Below are positions 63,158 through 64,000 of a stretch of DNA of 64,000 bases, in pieces. A program made the position numbers and the translations under genes. Numbering within the stretch: the first letter of the stretch is position 1; the number at the start of each line of letters is the position of its first letter. A model generated the notes under the pieces. It was not told where the DNA came from. It was given only the letters and a program-made list of their open reading frames with translations, and made no database searches. Origin of the DNA: Inquilinus sp052078665 (GTDB lineage: Bacteria > Pseudomonadota > Alphaproteobacteria > DSM-16000 > Inquilinaceae); NCBI RefSeq assembly GCF_052078665.1, contig NZ_JBQJIK010000040.1:8661-72660 (forward strand), written 5' to 3'.

Positions 63158-64000
63158 TCAACAACTATGATCGGGGCGGTGGAATGGCGGAAGAGAGTGG
63201 GAGTCGAACCCACCAAGGACCGGCTCGCGGCCCCTCCCGGATTTGAAGTCCGGACGCCCCACCGGGGACGATTCTCCTCCAGGCCCCTCGGCCGGCGCCT
63301 CGCCGATCGAGGGACGAAACAGGTCCAGCCGGTGCCGGTTCAGCCGGCGCAGGTCGCCCCGCCGCAGCGTCACGCCGTGGCGGTCGAAGAACTCCAGGAT
63401 CTGAATCGCGACCTTGCGGCCGCTGTCCACCTGATCACGGAATTGCGCCGCGGTGAAGCCGGTCTCATGCGCCTCGCCCAGCCGCAGCAGGATGCCGACG
63501 ACCTCGGTGACGGTCGGGCGCAGGAAGAAATGGTCATGCGCCACCTCGTCGACCCGGCCCATCCGCCCGGCGCGCTTCAGCAGCCGCCGGATCTCCGCCT
63601 CGTCGATGCCGGTCTCGCCGGCGATGTCGCGCACCCGCGGCGGCCGGAACCGCGTAGCACCGCCGAGGCGCGGAGCGATGTCGGCCCACAGCGCCTCGTC
63701 GGCCTCGGTCAGGTGCGCCTGGTGGCCGGTCAGCCGGACCCAGGCGCCGTCCAGCGCCACCTGGTCGGCCCGCGCCAGCCCGCGCAGCAGGGCGGCGAAG
63801 GCCGGCGCCGGCAGGCGCGGCTGCGACTGCAGGCGCAGCCGTTCGAAGCCGATGCCGGGCAGGTCGGAATTGTCGCGGTGGAAGGCGTCCAGCGTCTCCA
63901 GCAGCCCCTGGGTCAGCCGCGTCCAATCCTCCGCGATCAGGGCCAGCAGCTGCTCGCCCGCCGCGATCCGGACCAGGCCGACCGGCTCGGCCTGGTCCGG
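63158..64000 (-). CDS. selB: Selenocysteine-specific elongation factor SelB, 5' part outside the window
   Basis: The last 280 codons of SelB, continuing beyond the right edge. Winged-helix repeats of the C-terminal SECIS-binding part are visible: FHRDNSDLPGIGFERLRLQ, RFRPPRVRDIAGETGIDEAEIRRLLKR, DHFFLRPTVTEVVG, and GRKVAIQILEFFDRHGVTLRRG, which corresponds to the usual protein end (EFFDR...RRG...). Instead of stopping there, the frame continues about 48 codons through the entire tRNA-Sec gene and stops at 63158. SelB carries Sec-tRNA to UGA codons on the ribosome. Partial, so GTPase motifs cannot be checked here. Confidence 0.92.
   Translation of the reverse strand, partial: PDQAEPVGLVRIAAGEQLLALIAEDWTRLTQGLLETLDAFHRDNSDLPGIGFERLRLQSQPRLPAPAFAALLRGLARADQVALDGAWVRLTGHQAHLTEADEALWADIAPRLGGATRFRPPRVRDIAGETGIDEAEIRRLLKRAGRMGRVDEVAHDHFFLRPTVTEVVGILLRLGEAHETGFTAAQFRDQVDSGRKVAIQILEFFDRHGVTLRRGDLRRLNRHRLDLFRPSIGEAPAEGPGGESSPVGRPDFKSGRGREPVLGGFDSHSLPPFHRPDHSC
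63185..63280 (-). tRNA. selC: tRNA-Sec (anticodon UCA)
   Basis: A 96-nt gene with the special tRNA-Sec shape: 8-bp acceptor stem (GGAGGAGA with TCTCTTCC, one G-U), long D-arm region CCCCGGTGGGG, anticodon stem-loop GTCCGGACTTCAAATCCGG with TCA at its centre, a long variable arm (GGGGCCGCGAGCCGGTCCT), T-arm GTGGGTTCGACTCCCAC and encoded GCCA end. Very similar in layout to E. coli selC. It lies wholly inside the 3' extension of the selB reading frame, on the same strand. Confidence 0.97.

Noticed and set aside
63185..63280. tRNA-Sec considered as an integration site of a mobile element
   Set aside because: No integrase, no repeat of the tRNA 3' end in the adjacent sequence; flanking genes are ordinary chromosomal ones.

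Overview
The window reads as chromosomal DNA of a high-GC Gram-negative bacterium, most likely an alphaproteobacterium of the Rhodospirillales type. This rests on the GC-saturated third codon positions, Tat and Sec export signals, an outer-membrane porin, PBP1C paired with a bacterial alpha-2-macroglobulin, and the wealth of ABC uptake systems. An Inquilinus- or Azospirillum-like host is only an inference. There is one RNA gene, tRNA-Sec (selC), and a partial selB at the right edge. I see no phage genes, no intact insertion sequence and no CRISPR array.

Layout. From 1 to about 9.4 kb the DNA is visibly less GC-rich than the rest. It carries the end of a peptidoglycan-binding/MORN protein, pbpC, a giant alpha-2-macroglobulin lacking the thioester motif, and a very AT-rich TIR-domain gene split by a frameshift at a run of seven T. 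From 9.7 to 60 kb there is a string of catabolic modules, each with a transporter and/or enzymes and its own local regulator of a different family: (a) LacI, Opp/Dpp-type ABC system with a fused double ATPase and a GHL6-type glycosidase (9.7-19.0 kb); (b) IclR, a DoeB-like deacylase, an EutB-like dehydratase, a ribose-class ABC system with an unusual permease-ATPase fusion, an oxidoreductase, a creatininase-family amidohydrolase and an aldehyde dehydrogenase (19.0-29.9 kb); (c) TetR and a PaoABC-like molybdenum aldehyde oxidoreductase followed by an enolase-superfamily dehydratase (29.9-35.8 kb); (d) a MITE-like palindromic element (35.9-36.2 kb); (e) a Tm-1-like gene pair divergent from GntR, then a CUT1 sugar transporter, oxidoreductase and cupin (36.3-43.6 kb); (f) LacI, two sugar isomerase/epimerases, an oxidoreductase and an Opp-type transporter without ATPase (43.6-51.5 kb); (g) a small membrane protein and a GST (51.5-52.5 kb); (h) a MelR-like AraC regulator, porin, CUT1 transporter, GH4 alpha-galactosidase (melA) and SDR (52.5-60.0 kb). 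The window closes with a PQQ-type sugar dehydrogenase, a hypothetical gene, a secreted GH114-like protein, and selC embedded in the 3' end of the selB reading frame.

How it fits together. Most genes serve uptake and first-step catabolism of plant-type sugars, glycosides and small nitrogenous compounds. Oxidoreductases and isomerases of the Gfo/Idh/MocA and AP-endonuclease-like families recur beside the transporters, a typical inositol/rare-sugar arrangement. Three of the five transporters have no ATPase gene, so they must borrow one. The regulatory DNA is readable in places: a perfect TetR-type palindrome sits exactly in the 17-bp spacer of a sigma-70 promoter, LacI-type palindromes lie in both LacI divergent regions, and a 51-bp element is repeated before both transcription units of the alpha-galactoside module.
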